Source: an uncultured Acetatifactor sp. (lineage in GTDB: Bacteria; Bacillota; Clostridia; Lachnospirales; Lachnospiraceae). Taken from it: DNA of 64,000 nt. Shown here piece by piece: positions 1 through 9,600 of this stretch (within the stretch, counting starts at the first letter, position 1; the number at the start of each line of letters is the position of its first letter). The stretch is taken from assembly GCA_910577235.1 (NCBI GenBank), contig CAJTMX010000014.1, forward strand, positions 32,925 through 96,924, in the 5' to 3' direction. The position numbers were made by a program, and so were the translations under genes. Under the pieces are notes generated by a model that did not search any database, had not been told where the DNA came from, and saw only the letters and a list, made by a program, of their open reading frames with translations.

Positions 1-429
1 ACCCGCCCCCGAGACATTAATGCTACCAGATACCTGTTCCCGCAGCCGCCTGGTTTCTACGCTCTCCAGCATACCATAGGGCAGATCATAGGCCTTATCT
101 GTCAGGTGGATCTCATGGGCAGAAAACAGATCACTGTATCCCACTGAGATCCTGGCCTCCAAAATGCTTTTGATCATAGTTAGAAAAAAGATCGCCAATA
201 CCGACATAGCCACATATAACAGCAGTTTTCTCAGATCCCTGCCGCCTGTCAATTCTCCCAGTATACCCGCCATGGCCACCGTGGCCACACAGGGAACGAC
301 GGCTCCCAGCACGCTTTTCCACGCCACATATCCCAGCTGCCCCGGCAAGATGCGGTCAAACTCTCCCAAACCTCTATATAATATTTTTATATCCTCTCCC
401 AGACTACGTCCGTTTTTATTCCATCCCAT
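1..429 (-). CDS. ABC transporter, membrane-domain part (cut by window edge)
   Basis: This is the first 143 codons of a gene that runs off the window. The frame is open to base 1. The start ATG at 429 lies one base beyond the stop of the upstream ABC transporter, and an AGAGG ribosome site lies inside that gene's last codons, so the two are translationally coupled. The visible part has two hydrophobic stretches (about residues 36-55 and 64-85) separated by a short charged loop. This is the pattern of the first two helices of an exporter-type ABC membrane domain. No nucleotide-binding domain is visible yet. With its neighbour it probably forms a heterodimeric half-transporter pair. The substrate cannot be told from sequence. 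Confidence 0.72.
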   Translation of the reverse strand, partial: MGWNKNGRSLGEDIKILYRGLGEFDRILPGQLGYVAWKSVLGAVVPCVATVAMAGILGELTGGRDLRKLLLYVAMSVLAIFFLTMIKSILEARISVGYSDLFSAHEIHLTDKAYDLPYGMLESVETRRLREQVSGSINVSGAG

Positions 430-430
430 A

Positions 431-2344
431 TTATCCTCTTTCCTGCATACCTGTAGTACACAAGCCCTCTGGGGTTATGCCTGCGGTATTGCGCCAATCG
501 TTATTCTCTTCGCTCCCTTTGCCTTTCTGATAATATCTGCTTTGTATATGAAATAGCTCCGCGTATTTACCTCCCAGAGCCAGCAACTGCTCATGTGTGC
601 CACATTCCGCAACGCGCCCGTCCTCCAGCAGTATGATCCGGTCGCAGAACCGGGTGGATGCCAGTCTGTGGGAGATAAAAACGGCCGTCTTGTCCGCTGT
701 GAATCTCCGGTATTGCTCATAGACCGCCTGCTCCGCCAGCGGGTCCAATGCGGCAGTGGGCTCGTCCAGTACCAGCACCGGCGCGTCCTTGTACAGCGCC
801 CGGGCCAGCAACAGTCGCTGTAGCTGCCCTCCGGACAATTCCGTACCCTGCTCAGCTATCCGCTTATTCAAACAGGTATCCGCACCCTGGGGCAGACAGC
901 GGATCTTCTCCTCCAGCCCTGCCCAACGGATGCAATTCCACATCCGCTCCGTATCCACGTCTCCGGTGATATTCAGCGCAATATTGTCCGCCACACTCAC
1001 CGGCAGTACCCCTGAATTTTGAAAAACCGCGGAGAACAGATTGTAATACTCCTCAGGTTCTATCGACCCTGACGGTACGCCTCCCGCTAATATCTCCCCC
1101 TCACAAGGGTGTAGCAGGCCGCACAGAAGCTTTACCAAAGTGGTCTTTCCCGCACCGTTGGCCCCCACCACGGCAAGCTTTTCTCCCGGTGCGATCTCCA
1201 GATTCAGATGCTTTAACACCTGATGGGTCCGGGTCTGTCCGTCCTCTCCCGTCTCGGTATAAGCATAGGAGACATCACAAAACCGAAATCCCATAGGACA
1301 GGGCAGTTCCCGGATCGTTGGGTGATGGGATACCTCTTTACTCCGAGACGCGGCGGCACTCCCCTTTCCCAGATTCATATACTCCCAATAGTCTTTTGCA
1401 TAGTTTCTTGCCTCCTGCAGCTGGGATATGCTGTCCGTCAGCCGTTTGAGCCAGCCTCCCAGCCCTGTGACTGCCGTAAAATACATGGCAAAATCCCCCA
1501 CTGTCATCCGGCTGTGAAAGAAAGAATACAGAAGATATCCGTAGGCGCAGCCATCCCGCAGCAGGATCAGCGCCCCGGCAAACCACAGTTTCCTGCGTTC
1601 ATATCCCGCGATCACCTGTTCAACCCCGCGCTTTTGTTCCAGCGCCAGCTGTGCCATCTCACGCAGCCATCCCGCCATATTATAGATCCGGATATCCTTT
1701 CCTTCCTCAAGCCCTCTGGTGCCATAAGCTACATAGTTAAGCTTGCGTCCCACTTTGGCCTTCTCCTGTTTCAAACCCTGTTTTTTCTGTTCTGTGCGGA
1801 TACTCTGCCACAGCTCCAGAGCGGAGAGAGACAGCAGAGCCAGCACTGCCAGAGGATGCAGGCCGCCGAGAACGATGGCATATGCCGTCAGGCCCCCCGC
1901 AGCCGCCAGCAGTTCTGTCAAACGGGGCAGCAGCATCACCATTCCCCAGTTAGGGCTGCTCACCGCCTGTCTGGCCTTTTCCATCAAAACTTTTCCCCCA
2001 GGGGAGGAAAAAACCTCATAGTCCAGCTCCATGGTCTTTTTTTCCCAGGCCGGTATCAGCCGGGTATAGAGCCGGGTATGTGCATAACCCGTAACGGCGT
2101 TGCCAAATACATGATCGGCGACAGAAAGCAGCAGCCACAATCCGCCGACCCATCCGATCGCGGCGCAGAGCGTCCCTATGGATACACTTGCCGTCACGCA
2201 GTCCAAAATGATCTTTGGGAGCCAGAGTGTGACCAGGGATAAAGCCACCCTGACCGCGCTCCCCAGAACCGGCAGCATACAGCCGCCGGGAGAGATTTTA
2301 GTTAATTCCTTTGCAGAATCTTTGCTATTCATATAATATTTCAT
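431..2344 (-). CDS. ABC transporter, fused permease and ATP-binding protein
   Basis: An exporter-type half-transporter of about 637 residues that would use ATP to move a substrate across the membrane. The N-terminal half carries several membrane segments (about residues 22-90, 140-180 and 255-300). The C-terminal half is the ATPase, with Walker A GANGAGKTT near residue 396, signature LSGGQLQR, Walker B LVLDEPTAAL and a switch histidine in ISHRLAS. I chose the ATG at 2344 because GAGG lies five bases before it; the GTG two codons earlier has no such site. A long structured leader (2387-2629) precedes it. It is followed at once by the second half-transporter. Multidrug, lipid or peptide export are all possible. 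Confidence 0.88.
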   Translation of the reverse strand: MKYYMNSKDSAKELTKISPGGCMLPVLGSAVRVALSLVTLWLPKIILDCVTASVSIGTLCAAIGWVGGLWLLLSVADHVFGNAVTGYAHTRLYTRLIPAWEKKTMELDYEVFSSPGGKVLMEKARQAVSSPNWGMVMLLPRLTELLAAAGGLTAYAIVLGGLHPLAVLALLSLSALELWQSIRTEQKKQGLKQEKAKVGRKLNYVAYGTRGLEEGKDIRIYNMAGWLREMAQLALEQKRGVEQVIAGYERRKLWFAGALILLRDGCAYGYLLYSFFHSRMTVGDFAMYFTAVTGLGGWLKRLTDSISQLQEARNYAKDYWEYMNLGKGSAAASRSKEVSHHPTIRELPCPMGFRFCDVSYAYTETGEDGQTRTHQVLKHLNLEIAPGEKLAVVGANGAGKTTLVKLLCGLLHPCEGEILAGGVPSGSIEPEEYYNLFSAVFQNSGVLPVSVADNIALNITGDVDTERMWNCIRWAGLEEKIRCLPQGADTCLNKRIAEQGTELSGGQLQRLLLARALYKDAPVLVLDEPTAALDPLAEQAVYEQYRRFTADKTAVFISHRLASTRFCDRIILLEDGRVAECGTHEQLLALGGKYAELFHIQSRYYQKGKGSEENNDWRNTAGITPEGLCTTGMQERG

Positions 2345-2386
2345 ATGCACCTCACTGTTTTTCCGGGCCTGGCAGAATATTTAGCG

Positions 2387-2629
2387 GACGGAGATTCCCG
2401 TCAGCCCTTAATGCCATATGCCCACTATAAAAGGCCACGGTTTACCCGTGACCCACTCATATACCCGATACTATATTTTCGCGCAGAAAAAACAGCTCCA
2501 ATGCCTATGGAGTTACCGGGTATCATCGTGTTGATGTTACGGGAAAATGCAACACAAACAGACGGGAATCCCCGTCATACATCTGTGTAAATAACTATCG
2601 CATTCTTCCGCATACAAAAATCAACACGA
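2387..2629 (-). promoter_or_regulatory. Structured 5' leader of the ABC transporter operon (riboswitch-like, class unknown)
   Basis: The 333 bases between the TelA-like gene and the ABC transporter hold no credible gene but much pairing on the minus strand. Arms at 2561-2576 and 2387-2402 can form a 16-bp stem with one G-U pair, enclosing 158 bases. Inside are hairpins 2550-2555/2528-2533, 2517-2523/2461-2467 and a CACGG/CCGTG hairpin near 2440. A further arm at 2620-2629 is a perfect 10-bp complement of 2526-2535, so it crosses the closing stem as a pseudoknot or competes with the inner hairpin. I do not recognise a known riboswitch class. A small inverted-repeat element is an alternative, because each arm is also nearly palindromic. 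Confidence 0.5.
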
Positions 2630-2677
2630 CAACACCCTCTTTCTCTTATTAATTGTTCTATGTCAAAATTTTGTCAG

Positions 2678-3844
2678 CTACGCGCTGGGCTGCTGACGGC
2701 TCATCTCCAACAGCTTATTACGCATCTCCGTCTCGATGCGCAGCAGTTCTGTCTCGGCGTTCTGACGCTTGATGCGTCCCTCGTCCTGAATCTTTCTGAC
2801 CTCATCCAGCGTGCTGATCAGTGTCTGGTTGGTGGCAGTGAGTGTCTCGATATCCACGATACCTCTCTCCGCTTCCTTGGCCGTCTCCACTGTGGCGATC
2901 TTCAGCGCGTCCGCATTCTTTTTCAGCAGCTCGTTGGTCATATTGCTGACCTCTCTCTGGGCCTTGGCGGCATCCGCCGAGTGATCCAGACCGATGGCTA
3001 TGACCATCTGGCTCTTCCACAGAGGGATCGTGTTCACCAGTGTGGATTGAATCTTCTCGGCCATGGTGGTATCGTTGCTCTGGATCAACCGGATCTGGGG
3101 GGCCATCTGTAACGAGATAGTCCTGGTCAGTTCCAGATCATAGAGCTTTTTCTCAAAACGCTCGCACTTGGAAGAGAAATCTTTGGCTTTCTGGGCGTCC
3201 TCCGGCAGACCGCTCTGCTCCGCCCTGGCTACCAGCTCCGCCAGTTCCACATTGCGGGCCTGCTCCAGCTTTTTCTTGCCGGCAAGAATGTACATGGACA
3301 GCTCCTTGAAGTAATTCAGATTCAGCTCGTACATTTTATCCAGCATCGCCACGTCTTTCAGCAGCGTGATCTGGTGTTCCTCCATGACCTTGCACACCTT
3401 ATTGATGTTGACTTCCGCCTTGTCATACTTGGCCTTCATATTGGACAGCTTGTTACTGCTCTTTTTGAAGATTCCCAGAAAACCTCTCTCGTCCTCCCCT
3501 TCTTCAAAGCAACGCAGCTCGCCCACCACCTCGGTAAGCAGCTGACCGATCTCACCCATATCCTTGGTGCGGACGCTGCTGAGGGCGTTCTCGGAAAAGT
3601 CCGCGATCTTTTTCTGGCTGCCCGCGCCATACTGCAGGATCATCTGGGAATTGCTCAGGTCGATCTGCTCTGCGAAATCATTCACCATTTTCTGCTCTTC
3701 CGGAGTCAGCTCCATATTCATCTGCTCCTTGACAGCCTCTGCCACCTGGGCCTCGCTCACAGCGGCAACCTCCTGCTTTGTCTCCGCAAAAGGGTCCAGC
3801 GTCAGTGTCGGGGCCTGGTTTAACATGGTATCCAGTTCACTCAT
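2678..3844 (-). CDS. TelA-like toxic anion resistance family protein
   Basis: A soluble, highly charged, mostly helical protein of 388 residues of the TelA family (named for tellurite resistance; molecular role poorly known). The family features visible are a long run of coiled-coil-like helices, a central segment around MLDKMYELNLNYFKEL and a C-terminal segment rich in Glu, Arg and Leu. The ATG at 3844 is chosen because GGAGG lies six bases before it; earlier ATG codons lack a site. It lies 91 bp downstream of an XpaC-family gene, a common pairing in Firmicutes that suggests a joint envelope-stress function. Length fits the family. Confidence 0.85.
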   Translation of the reverse strand: MSELDTMLNQAPTLTLDPFAETKQEVAAVSEAQVAEAVKEQMNMELTPEEQKMVNDFAEQIDLSNSQMILQYGAGSQKKIADFSENALSSVRTKDMGEIGQLLTEVVGELRCFEEGEDERGFLGIFKKSSNKLSNMKAKYDKAEVNINKVCKVMEEHQITLLKDVAMLDKMYELNLNYFKELSMYILAGKKKLEQARNVELAELVARAEQSGLPEDAQKAKDFSSKCERFEKKLYDLELTRTISLQMAPQIRLIQSNDTTMAEKIQSTLVNTIPLWKSQMVIAIGLDHSADAAKAQREVSNMTNELLKKNADALKIATVETAKEAERGIVDIETLTATNQTLISTLDEVRKIQDEGRIKRQNAETELLRIETEMRNKLLEMSRQQPSA

Positions 3845-3935
3845 CTTCATCCTCCATACTGCGTCTATATTTTTAGTGTCCGCCATGAGAGGCAAGTCTT
3901 GGCGCAGCGCAAAACCTGCCGGGTCATACTATGGC

Positions 3936-5327
3936 TTAACCTTGTTCACTCCCTGTTTTCGCGTATTCCAGTTCTTTGCTGATGCTCTCCTTGGTCAACC
4001 CCTCCTGGGCCAGCATTGTCTCCAGCACCTGCGCGTCCGTGGTCACATCATACACACGGTGGCGGAACAGATTGTTGAGCAGTTCCGTGAACGCCGCGTT
4101 GATGGTATCCAGCGTCTTTTCAATCTGTGCTTTGGCAGATAGTATATCCTCTCCCGGCACACTGACCTGGTCAAATTCTTTGTAAGCCTCCACCAATTTC
4201 AGAGTGGTGGGCAGATAATAGTCCATAACTCTGTGCATCTGGGACATCTGATCCGGATACTCCCTGACTTTGTCAAAGATCTCCTTCAAAAGATTCTCCA
4301 GCCGATACAGTTTGGCGGAGATCACCTCTCCCTCAATGGCATCGTTCATATCCCGCAGTTTGCGGATGCATTCCATGCCCTCCGCGATCATCTGATTCAG
4401 CTCCCGGTCACGGGCATTCTGCTCCTGCTCCACGATCTCGCCCGGTGTCAGCGGACGTTCCTCCTGCACGGGCAACGCCTGATGTTCCCGAACCATGCGG
4501 GCTCTCTCCGCATCCTGATACTGCTTATAGATTACGTCATTGAGCATGAGGGTAGTTCCCTGCTCGTCCAAATGTCCTTGGGGAAAGATTCCCAGACGCA
4601 GCATACGCCGTATGTCATGCAGCACAAAGCTTTTGCTCTTCTGAATAGACGCCGCCAGTTGAGAGATTTCGGCGTACATCCTGGCGCCGCAGAGCTGAAT
4701 ATACCGGTCCGCCCGTTTCAGGCGCTGATGCTTGGAGCATCCCAACTGAACCATGCCAAAGAAAAACAGTGACATAATGGCTCCTGCCAACATCCCGGAG
4801 GCTTCCCAGGTCAGCAGGCAGGTCAGTAAAACCATACCTCCCAGTCCCAAACCGATACCGCCGAACACTTTGTACAGAACGCCGGCCACACTCCCCACCC
4901 GCTTGGTTTTGACAAGCGGCCTGGGAAAGCCCTGAACAGGCATGGGCATCTGCCGGTAAACCGGGCCGGGGCGGCCTCCCTGACCGCCGAAAGGGCCTCT
5001 GCCCGGCTGACCGGGTTGCCCGCCTTGCGGAGCCGCTTGTCTGGGGGGCTGCCCCGTCGGTCTTCTGGTGTTCCAACTGGCGCTGAAATTCCCATGCTGC
5101 TCCTGCCAGTTCTGCCAGTTCTGTTTCATCTGCTCTTTCTGGCGGTTATGTCTGTCCGTACCCTCGGGACTCCCGCCCAGAAAGGTATAGTTGGCTTCGC
5201 GGATGGCATTGTTTACCGTCTGCCCTACCAGTTCATTCAGATTTTTAAAATCGCCGCTGTTAAGTCCCTCCGCCAATGCATCGCGAAATTGCTCCCCCAG
5301 CGCGCCATTACCCATAATATCACTCAT
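3936..5327 (-). CDS. XpaC-like (5-bromo-4-chloroindolyl phosphate hydrolysis family) membrane protein
   Basis: A protein of about 463 residues. The N-terminal third is hydrophilic, ending in a Gly/Pro/Gln-rich linker (about residues 75-130). Two adjacent membrane helices follow (about residues 150-190), then a long helical cytoplasmic domain to the C-terminus. This matches the XpaC family, which usually sits beside telA. The ATG at 5327 is preferred because TGGAG lies nine bases upstream. The frame stays open for another 43 codons, but those cross the 69-bp repeats, whose copies differ by single-base insertions and deletions, so that part is unlikely to be coding. The enzymatic implication of the family name is historical and unproven. 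Confidence 0.8.
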   Translation of the reverse strand: MSDIMGNGALGEQFRDALAEGLNSGDFKNLNELVGQTVNNAIREANYTFLGGSPEGTDRHNRQKEQMKQNWQNWQEQHGNFSASWNTRRPTGQPPRQAAPQGGQPGQPGRGPFGGQGGRPGPVYRQMPMPVQGFPRPLVKTKRVGSVAGVLYKVFGGIGLGLGGMVLLTCLLTWEASGMLAGAIMSLFFFGMVQLGCSKHQRLKRADRYIQLCGARMYAEISQLAASIQKSKSFVLHDIRRMLRLGIFPQGHLDEQGTTLMLNDVIYKQYQDAERARMVREHQALPVQEERPLTPGEIVEQEQNARDRELNQMIAEGMECIRKLRDMNDAIEGEVISAKLYRLENLLKEIFDKVREYPDQMSQMHRVMDYYLPTTLKLVEAYKEFDQVSVPGEDILSAKAQIEKTLDTINAAFTELLNNLFRHRVYDVTTDAQVLETMLAQEGLTKESISKELEYAKTGSEQG

Positions 5328-5367
5328 TGATCTGACTCCAAACCTTACGTTACGCCGCCTTGCTGCA

Positions 5368-5523
5368 TTTAACTCATTTTTCCAAAGCTCCGTGCGCTTT
5401 AGCGCACTTCCATTCAAGAGAGTTAAATGCCGTGTATTTAACTCATTATCCCACAACTCCGTGCGCTTTAGCGCACATTCTATTCAAGAGAGTTAAATAC
5501 TGTGTATTAACTCATTATCCCAC
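5368..5523 (-). repeat. 69-bp tandem repeats (2.2 copies) in the XpaC-like gene leader
   Basis: Two full copies and one partial copy with a period of exactly 69 bp (anchors at 5368, 5437 and 5506). Each full copy contains a perfect palindrome, GTGCGCTTTAGCGCAC, at 5392-5407 and 5461-5476, flanked by TTAACTC and GAGTTAA arms that can pair around it. On the minus strand each full copy also carries GGAG about ten bases before ATGAGTTAA, a Met-Ser-stop reading frame. The copies differ by compensating single-base insertions and deletions, which argues for a non-coding, RNA-level or DNA-level role. Confidence 0.85.
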
Positions 5524-5542
5524 ATAACATGATGGTTCGCAA
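5514..5542 (-). promoter_or_regulatory. Candidate promoter of the XpaC-telA operon
   Basis: On the minus strand, TTGCGA (5542-5537), 17 bases, then GATAAT (5519-5514). Transcription would begin near 5507, so the mRNA leader would include the two full 69-bp repeats. The -10 sequence lies inside the partial third repeat copy, and copy two repeats it. Confidence 0.5.
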
Positions 5543-5570
5543 GGTTTTTATAAAATTTTAAGAGGTCCAT

Positions 5571-6593
5571 CTACCGGTCCATCTCCGCCACTCTTCCTGT
5601 AGATTTGTGCTCCCGGATGATGCCATCGATCTCCTTTAGGTCCGTGGACAGCAGATCGCCGGGAATCGTGTTTTTCAGCGCGCTGGTGGCATTGCCGTAC
5701 TCCAGCGCTCTCCGGTAATCTCCTTCACCGGACAGCAGCCCGTAGAGCACCCCGGAAATATAGGCATCGCCGCTGCCGATCCGGTCCACCACCTCGATAT
5801 CCGCGTAGGGCGGCTCCTCATAGTATGTATCCTCCCTGGCGCTATAGATAATGGAGCCGAAGGTATGACGCTTGGGACTGTGTACCACCCGTTGGGTAGA
5901 GGCCACGATGGAGATGGGATATTCCTGCGTAAAGCTCTTCATGATCTCCCGGGCGCTGCCCTCCTTCAGAAACGTCAGACGAGCCGTATCCTCAGAACAG
6001 AAAAACACGTCCACATAGGGCAGGATGCTCTCGATACAGGCCTTGGCCTCCGCCCCGGTCCACAGATTGCCCCGGAAGTTGACGTCAAAGGAGATCAGCG
6101 TGCCCTGGGCTTTGAACCGACGTATCATTTCGATGGCAGTCTCCCGCAGCTGAGGACTTAGGGCCAGTGTGATCCCGCTGGTGTGAAAACAGCGCGCCGC
6201 CTGATACAGGCTGTCGTCATAGTCGGCAACCGTCAGCTTGTTGACGGAGGTATTCTGCCTGTCATATACGATCCTTGGCTTGCGGGGATATGCGCCGCTC
6301 TCATAGTAATACACGCCCAGACGGGCATCTCTGTCCTGATCATACACCAGATAGTCATCGCTGACACCGCAGAGACGTACTCGGTTCTTGATATATGTAC
6401 CCAGATCGTTGGCCGGCAGCTTGGATATAATACCGCAGCGCAGACCCAGCATAGCCGCGCCGGTAATGGCGTTGAGCTCCGCGCCCCCCGCCTGCTTGCC
6501 CAGAGTGTCTCCTCTGGTGATCCTCTCATTGTCCGGCGGAGACAGACGCAGCATCAGCTCACCCAGCGACAGCAGATCGAAATCCTTCTTCAT
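5571..6593 (-). CDS. PfkB-family sugar kinase, probably 2-keto-3-deoxygluconate kinase
   Basis: A 340-residue ribokinase-type (PfkB) kinase that phosphorylates a sugar or sugar acid with ATP. The N-terminal family motif around LGELMLRLSPP and the early GG pair (KQAGGAELN, near residue 35) are present. The C-terminal signature is DRIGSGDAYISGVLYG (about residues 268-283); the usual anion-hole GAGD reads GSGD, and the catalytic Asp is kept. Overall similarity to KdgK-type enzymes suggests 2-dehydro-3-deoxygluconate as substrate, but no pectin or glucuronate genes lie nearby to confirm it. It lies 50 bp downstream of mfd and starts after a GGGTGGGA-type ribosome site. Confidence 0.8.
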   Translation of the reverse strand: MKKDFDLLSLGELMLRLSPPDNERITRGDTLGKQAGGAELNAITGAAMLGLRCGIISKLPANDLGTYIKNRVRLCGVSDDYLVYDQDRDARLGVYYYESGAYPRKPRIVYDRQNTSVNKLTVADYDDSLYQAARCFHTSGITLALSPQLRETAIEMIRRFKAQGTLISFDVNFRGNLWTGAEAKACIESILPYVDVFFCSEDTARLTFLKEGSAREIMKSFTQEYPISIVASTQRVVHSPKRHTFGSIIYSAREDTYYEEPPYADIEVVDRIGSGDAYISGVLYGLLSGEGDYRRALEYGNATSALKNTIPGDLLSTDLKEIDGIIREHKSTGRVAEMDR

Positions 6594-6643
6594 ATTCCCA
6601 CCCTTCCCTTATTGAGTATAAGTTACTCCAGATAATACAGTCT

Positions 6644-9600
6644 TTATTTTAGCACGTTTTCACCAGCGGGTAAAGGAGATTTGTCCAGCAATACCTCCAT
6701 GGCCGCAAGCAATCCCTCGGTGTCGGCAAGCAGTATCTGCGCGTCCTTTTCGATGACATTGCACTTTCTGTATTTGTAGGTAAAAAACGGATTTCCATAG
6801 GCTGTAAAACGCAGTCTGTCGCCATAAGGTCTCATAAACTCCGGTATCCTCTCCGGAGCGATGGGGGCATCGGGCCTGAACGTAAAGACGATCCGCTCGT
6901 TCTTCCCTTTCAGTTCCGTCATATAGAGCCTGTGGGCCGCCACACGGATCAGCGCGATCCGCAGCAGATTTTCCACGGAGACGGGAATGGTTCCGAAACG
7001 GTCCAGCAGTTCATCCCGCATATCGTCCCGCTCCCGGATGTTTTCAATACCTGCTATGCGCTTGTAGATATCCAGTTTCTGCACTTCATTGACAATATAC
7101 TCCGGCGGGATAAAGGCATCCACATCCAGGTCTACCGTGGTGGTAAAATCCTCCTGCATGGATATGCCCTTTCTGCGCTGCACCGCCTCGTTCAGCATCT
7201 TACAGTACAGCTCATATCCCACCGCCTCCATATGGCCGTGCTGGCGCATCCCCAGCAGATTGCCGGCTCCCCGAATCTCCAGATCCCGCATGGCTATCTT
7301 GAAACCGCTGCCCAGATCCGTGAATTCCTTTATGGCGGCCAGCCTCTTTTCGGCCACCTCCTTCAGCGTCTTGTCCCTCTTATACATCAAAAACGCGTAG
7401 GCGGTCCTATTGGAGCGGCCCACCCGCCCCCGCAGCTGGTACAGTTGTGAAAGTCCCAGATTGTCGGAGTCGTGTACGATCATGGTGTTTACATTGGAGA
7501 TATCCAGTCCCGTCTCGATGATGGTGGTGGATACCAGCACATCGATCTCCCCGGCGATAAAGTCCACCATGATCTTTTCCAACTCATTCTCTTTCATCTG
7601 CCCGTGGGCATACGCCACCGTTGCCTCCGGCACCAGTGCCGCCACCGCCGCAGTGACATCCGCTATATTGTTAACCCGGTTGTAGACATAAAAGACCTGT
7701 CCTCCCCGTCCCAGTTCCCGGACAATGGCCTCCCTGACCATCTCCTCGTTGTACTCAAGGACATAGGTCTGTATGGGCAGACGCTCGTCCGGTGCCTCCT
7801 CCAAAACGCTCATATCCCGGATGCCGATCAGACTCATATGAAGGGTACGGGGGATGGGGGTGGCAGTCAGAGTCAGCACATCCACATTCTCTTTCAGTTT
7901 CTTGATCTTCTCCTTGTGGGCTACGCCAAAACGCTGCTCCTCATCGATGATAAGCAGCCCCAAATCCTTGAATTTTACATCCTCCGACAACACTCTGTGG
8001 GTGCCGATCACAATATCCACCAGGCCCTTCTGCAGATCCGCGACGGACTTTTTGATCTCCCCAGGGGTGCGGAACCGGGATAACAGCTCCACCCTCACCG
8101 GAAAGTCTTTCATTCTCTGGGTAAAAGTGTTGTAATGCTGCTGGGCCAGAATCGTGGTGGGCACCAGATACACCACCTGCTTGCCCTCCTGTACGGCTTT
8201 GAAAGCCGCCCGTATGGCAATCTCCGTCTTGCCGTACCCCACGTCTCCGCAGATCAGCCGGTCCATGATCTTGCCGCTCTCCATATCCGCCTTGGTGTCG
8301 GCGATGGCCGCCAGCTGATCCTCCGTCTCCTCAAAGGGGAACATCTCTTCAAACTCCCGCTGCCACACCGTATCCTTGCCGTACTGGTACCCTGTAGCCT
8401 GCTGCCGCAGAGCATAGAGTTCCACCAGGTCCCCCGCCACCTGGTCCACGGCTGTGCGCACCTTGGACTTGGTGCGGTCCCATTCTTTGGTGCCCAGCTT
8501 ATTCAGTTTCGGCTTGCCACCCTCCGCCGACGCGTACTTCTGGATCACGTCCAGACCGGTGGCCAGCACATAGAGATTGCCGCCGTCACGGTACTCGATC
8601 TTCATGTAGTCCTTGACGACTTTTTCTACCTCCACCTTTTCTATGCCCCGGTAGACGCCCAGGCCGTGGGTCTCGTGTACCACATAGTCGCCCACCTTAA
8701 GTTCCTGAAAGTCATGGATCTTCTGGCCCTGATACAGTTTCTTTTTCTTCTTTTTCTTTTCCGCGCCAAAGATATCCGACTCAGCGATCACCACATATTT
8801 GATCAGAGGATATTCAAACCCTTTGTTCACGTGGCCGTAATAGGTCAGAACCTCCCCGGGCTGCACTTCCCGAAAGGGGTCCTCCGTATAGACTGCTGTC
8901 AGCTCATATTCCCGCAGATCCTCCGCCAGCCGTTTCGCCCGGGTCCGTGAGCCGGACAGCAGCAGTACCCGGTAGCCCTGTTTGCGATAGCGGGACAGGT
9001 CCTTTACCAGCGCCTCAAAACTGCTGTTGTAGGGAGAGACATTGCGGGCGGATACCGCAAAGCGGGAGACGGGTTTCAGCAGGCTGTTCTTTCCGTCCAT
9101 CGTGGACAGGGATACCACTGCGGACCGAAGGCACCGGGCCATGACCTGCTCCCTGCCGTAGAGGATATCCATCTGCCCCGGCAACACATAACCCTTTGCC
9201 GCACGCTGTTCCATGCTCTCGCGAAACTCCAATTCCACGGCGTCCGCATGCTCGGCGATCCTGGCCGGTTCATCCATGAAAAAAGCCGTCTGCCCTCTGC
9301 CGCCCTCCATCTGCTGTAGCAGCTCCGGCAATGTCATCGTCTCCTGATAAAAATACCGGATATAGCTCTCCAGATTCACTTTGGTCTGAAATTCCAACAG
9401 CTGTTCCTTCAATTCTTCCATCTGGGTGTGCACCCGATGGGCCGCCTCCGTGGTAAAGGACTCCCGCAGCTTTCTCTCTTGGACCGCGGCCTCCTCCTCT
9501 ATACGTTTCACGCCCTCCCTCAGCCGCTCCCCGGTCATGACAAACTCGGTGGCGGGATAGACAGTGGCACTCTCCAGTTTTTCTATGGAGCGCTGGCTGC

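Noticed and set aside
2345..2590. Plus-strand open frame in the ABC transporter leader
   Set aside because: No ribosome site and no recognisable protein. The region is better explained by RNA pairing on the other strand.
5328..5456. N-terminal extension of the XpaC-like protein through the 69-bp repeats
   Set aside because: The copies carry single-base insertions and deletions that would break a frame, an in-frame stop lies just upstream, and a good ribosome site supports the start at 5327.
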